7,991 nt of DNA from Gammaproteobacteria bacterium (GTDB lineage Bacteria > Pseudomonadota > Gammaproteobacteria > Methylococcales > Methylomonadaceae): assembly GCA_024276805.1 (NCBI GenBank), contig JAJRWJ010000161.1:1-7991 (forward strand). The letters run 5' to 3'. Shown here piece after piece: positions 6,361 to 7,991 of this stretch (position 1 is its first letter; each line of letters starts with the position of its first letter). Below the pieces are notes generated by a model. That model did not search any database and was not told the origin of the DNA. It saw only the letters and a list, made by a program, of their open reading frames with translations. Both the position numbers and the translations under genes were made by a program.

Positions 6361-7290
6361 ATGAAAATCATCTTTGCCGGCACCCCGGAATTTGCCGTGC
6401 CGACGCTTCAAATGCTGCTGTCATCCAAGCAATACCGGCCCTGCGCCGTCTATACCCAGCCGGACCGTCCCGCGGGCAGGGGCAGAAAGCTGAAGCCCAG
6501 CCCGGTCAAGGAACTGGCTGTCAAGTCCGGCGTGCCGGTATTGCAGCCCGCCAGTCTGAAGTCGCAGCAGGAACAGCGGAAACTGGCCGAACTCTGTCCC
6601 GATTTGCTGGTGGTGGCCGCCTATGGCCTGATATTGCCGCAGGCCGTTCTGGATATTCCACGCCTGGGCTGTATCAATGTACATGCTTCGTTACTGCCAC
6701 GCTGGCGTGGTGCGGCGCCGGTGCAGAGAGCACTGCTGGCCGGGGACCGACAGACCGGGATCACCATCATGAAGATGGTTTACAAGCTGGATGCCGGCGC
6801 CATGTTGCACAAGGAAGTCTGCCCTATCGAGCCCTCAGAAACGGCCAGCGAACTGCTGGACAAACTGGCCCGGTTGGGGGCAACGGGGCTGGCCAGGGTA
6901 TTGCCATCGATCGAGGCTGGCACTGCCGTTGCCGAACCGCAGGATGAATCACAGGTTACCTATGCGAAAAAACTGGATAAATCCGAAGCCCTGCTGGATT
7001 GGCGTCAATCCGCTGTCGAACTGGCAAGAAAAGTGCGTGGTCTGAATGCCTGGCCGGTAGCGCAGACCCTGTATCAGGGAAAGATCCTGCGTATCTGGCA
7101 GGCCGAGGCGCTGGAAGCCTGCGTCGATGTCAGTCCGGGAACGATACTGCCGGTACGGAACAAACACCTGGATGTGGCTGCTGGCAATGGTGTATTGCGT
7201 CTGCTGGAGGTCCAACTGCCAGGAGGCAGGCGCATGACGGCGCAGGCATTCCTGAATGCCCATCAGACCGGCGGCATCCAGCTGGGATAA
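6361..7290 (+). CDS. fmt: Methionyl-tRNA formyltransferase
   Basis: Fmt transfers a formyl group from 10-formyltetrahydrofolate to the amino group of Met-tRNA(fMet), priming translation initiation. The 309-residue protein begins with a Rossmann-type nucleotide fold (MKIIFAGTPEFAVP). The catalytic site is GCINVHASLLPRWRGAAP, with Asn106, His108 and, further on, Asp144 in KLDAG, matching the E. coli catalytic positions. The C-terminal tRNA-binding domain occupies roughly residues 205-309. Length matches the family (about 310-315). It begins 2 nt after the def stop and lacks a strong Shine-Dalgarno, so translation is probably coupled to def. Nothing is missing or damaged. Confidence 0.97.
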   Translation: MKIIFAGTPEFAVPTLQMLLSSKQYRPCAVYTQPDRPAGRGRKLKPSPVKELAVKSGVPVLQPASLKSQQEQRKLAELCPDLLVVAAYGLILPQAVLDIPRLGCINVHASLLPRWRGAAPVQRALLAGDRQTGITIMKMVYKLDAGAMLHKEVCPIEPSETASELLDKLARLGATGLARVLPSIEAGTAVAEPQDESQVTYAKKLDKSEALLDWRQSAVELARKVRGLNAWPVAQTLYQGKILRIWQAEALEACVDVSPGTILPVRNKHLDVAAGNGVLRLLEVQLPGGRRMTAQAFLNAHQTGGIQLG

Positions 7291-7310
7291 ACTGATACTC
7301 TCCAGGCATC

Positions 7311-7340
7311 GATGATGCCGGCACATCCTTGTGCCGGATC
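7311..7340 (+). promoter_or_regulatory. Perfect hairpin between fmt and rsmB
   Basis: CCGGCACA (7318-7325) and TGTGCCGG (7330-7337) form a perfect 8-bp GC-rich stem with a TCCT loop; flanking GAT/ATC can extend it with a one-base bulge. No T-run follows (next bases are TGTTCCCTCCCC), so it is not a standard intrinsic terminator. It may attenuate transcription or protect the def-fmt mRNA. The 102-nt gap it occupies is otherwise empty apart from the rsmB Shine-Dalgarno (GAGGTGA, 7385-7391). Confidence 0.5.
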
Positions 7341-7392
7341 TGTTCCCTCCCCTGTCCATGCCGGGCCATTGCATTATTTGGAACGAGGTGAA

Positions 7393-7991
7393 ATGAATTC
7401 ACGATTGAAAGCTGCACGGGTCATCAGCCGGGTTCTCAAGAATGGCCGGTCATTGACCAGCGCCCTGGAGGAGGTGCTGGAAAATGTTCCTTGCAATCGC
7501 GACAAGGTATTTATCCAGGCGCTTGGTTATGGCGTGTTGCGGCAGTATTTTTTTCTGGATTTCATCGTCTCCAGGCTGGTGCACAAACCGCTGAAGGATA
7601 TGGAGGTGAAGGCGCTGCTGCTGATTGGCCTGTATCAGATCGAATTCATGCGTGTAAAAAATCATGCCGCAGTGTCGGAAACGGTCTCGGCGATGCGCAG
7701 AAAGCCCTGGGCCAAATCATTGCTCAACGCCGTTTTCAGAAAATATCTCAGAGAACAGGACGATATCAAGGCTGCTGCCGCCAGGCAGACAACGGCGGCG
7801 CTGGCTCATCCGGCCTGGATGATTGCCGAGATTGAAAAAAACTGGCCGCAACAGGCACAGCGGATTTTTCTGGAAAACAACCGCCAGCCGCCAATGACCC
7901 TGCGGGTGAATCTGGCGCGCTGCAGTCGTGAAGATATTCTCGCGATGCTGGCGGAACAGGCTGTTTCCGCCGCGACGGTCGATTTTTGCGA
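7393..7991 (+). CDS. rsmB: 16S rRNA m5C967 methyltransferase RsmB, N-terminal part (cut by window edge)
   Basis: RsmB (Sun/Fmu) methylates C967 of 16S rRNA at position 5 using S-adenosylmethionine. About 199 of the usual 430-440 residues are in the window. They cover the N-terminal NusB-like RNA-binding domain (residues about 1-140), recognisable by LGYGVLRQ, ALLLIGLYQIEFMR, NHAAVSETV and KPWAKSLLNAVFR, and the beginning of the linker and PUA-like or N1 region (NNRQPPMTLRVN). The methyltransferase core with its two catalytic cysteines lies beyond the window. The ATG at 7393 is supported by GAGGTGA immediately upstream and by the family N-terminus. It follows fmt by 102 nt, the order seen in E. 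coli and Pseudomonas; trkA commonly comes next in E. coli. Confidence 0.95.
   Translation, partial: MNSRLKAARVISRVLKNGRSLTSALEEVLENVPCNRDKVFIQALGYGVLRQYFFLDFIVSRLVHKPLKDMEVKALLLIGLYQIEFMRVKNHAAVSETVSAMRRKPWAKSLLNAVFRKYLREQDDIKAAAARQTTAALAHPAWMIAEIEKNWPQQAQRIFLENNRQPPMTLRVNLARCSREDILAMLAEQAVSAATVDFC

Noticed and set aside
1..7991. CRISPR array, tRNA, insertion sequence with transposase, or toxin-antitoxin pair
   Set aside because: No regularly spaced repeats, cloverleaf sequences, transposase motifs or small paired genes were found on either strand.

Overview
The window is a chromosomal housekeeping segment from a Gammaproteobacterium. The evidence is gene content and order: a leftward block (PP2C phosphatase, topA, smg, dprA, LysM protein) faces away from a rightward block (def, fmt, rsmB). 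As I recall, def-fmt-rsmB next to a divergent LysM-dprA pair is the arrangement in Pseudomonas, and dprA-smg-topA linkage is common in other gammaproteobacteria such as xanthomonads. I cannot assign a genus. Base composition is moderate, and there is no tRNA, rRNA, CRISPR array, transposase or phage gene.

Layout. Positions 1-261 (-) hold the N-terminus of a PP2C Ser/Thr phosphatase that runs off the left edge. Positions 262-579 are non-coding. They hold a tiny leader ORF with a ribosome binding site just upstream of the phosphatase, and a roughly 200-bp element bounded by near-identical inverted repeats (342-373 and 508-539) with further palindromes inside, which looks like a MITE or REP-type insertion. 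Positions 580-5584 (-) carry lysM, dprA, smg and topA in order of transcription, tightly spaced and probably one operon. Positions 5585-5824 are the divergent intergenic region, with a plausible def promoter. Positions 5825-7991 (+) carry def, fmt (2-nt gap) and the first 199 codons of rsmB, the last two separated by 102 nt containing a perfect 8-bp hairpin.

Functionally, fmt and def act at the two ends of formyl-methionine metabolism (formylation of initiator tRNA, deformylation of new proteins), and rsmB methylates 16S rRNA, so the rightward block serves translation. The leftward block combines DNA topology (TopA), DNA uptake and recombination (DprA), a conserved protein of unclear role (Smg) and an exported LysM cell-wall-binding protein.

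Most unusual points: (1) the inverted-repeat element at 342-539; (2) dprA has no ATG, GTG or TTG available for its conserved N-terminus, and the best start is a CTG overlapping the lysM stop as CTGA; (3) the phosphatase gene lacks its own Shine-Dalgarno and follows an in-frame 10-codon ORF that does have one; (4) def has overlapping ATG and GTG start candidates. I found no wholly new multi-gene system; the genes are ordinary and the novelty lies in the non-coding structure and start sites.
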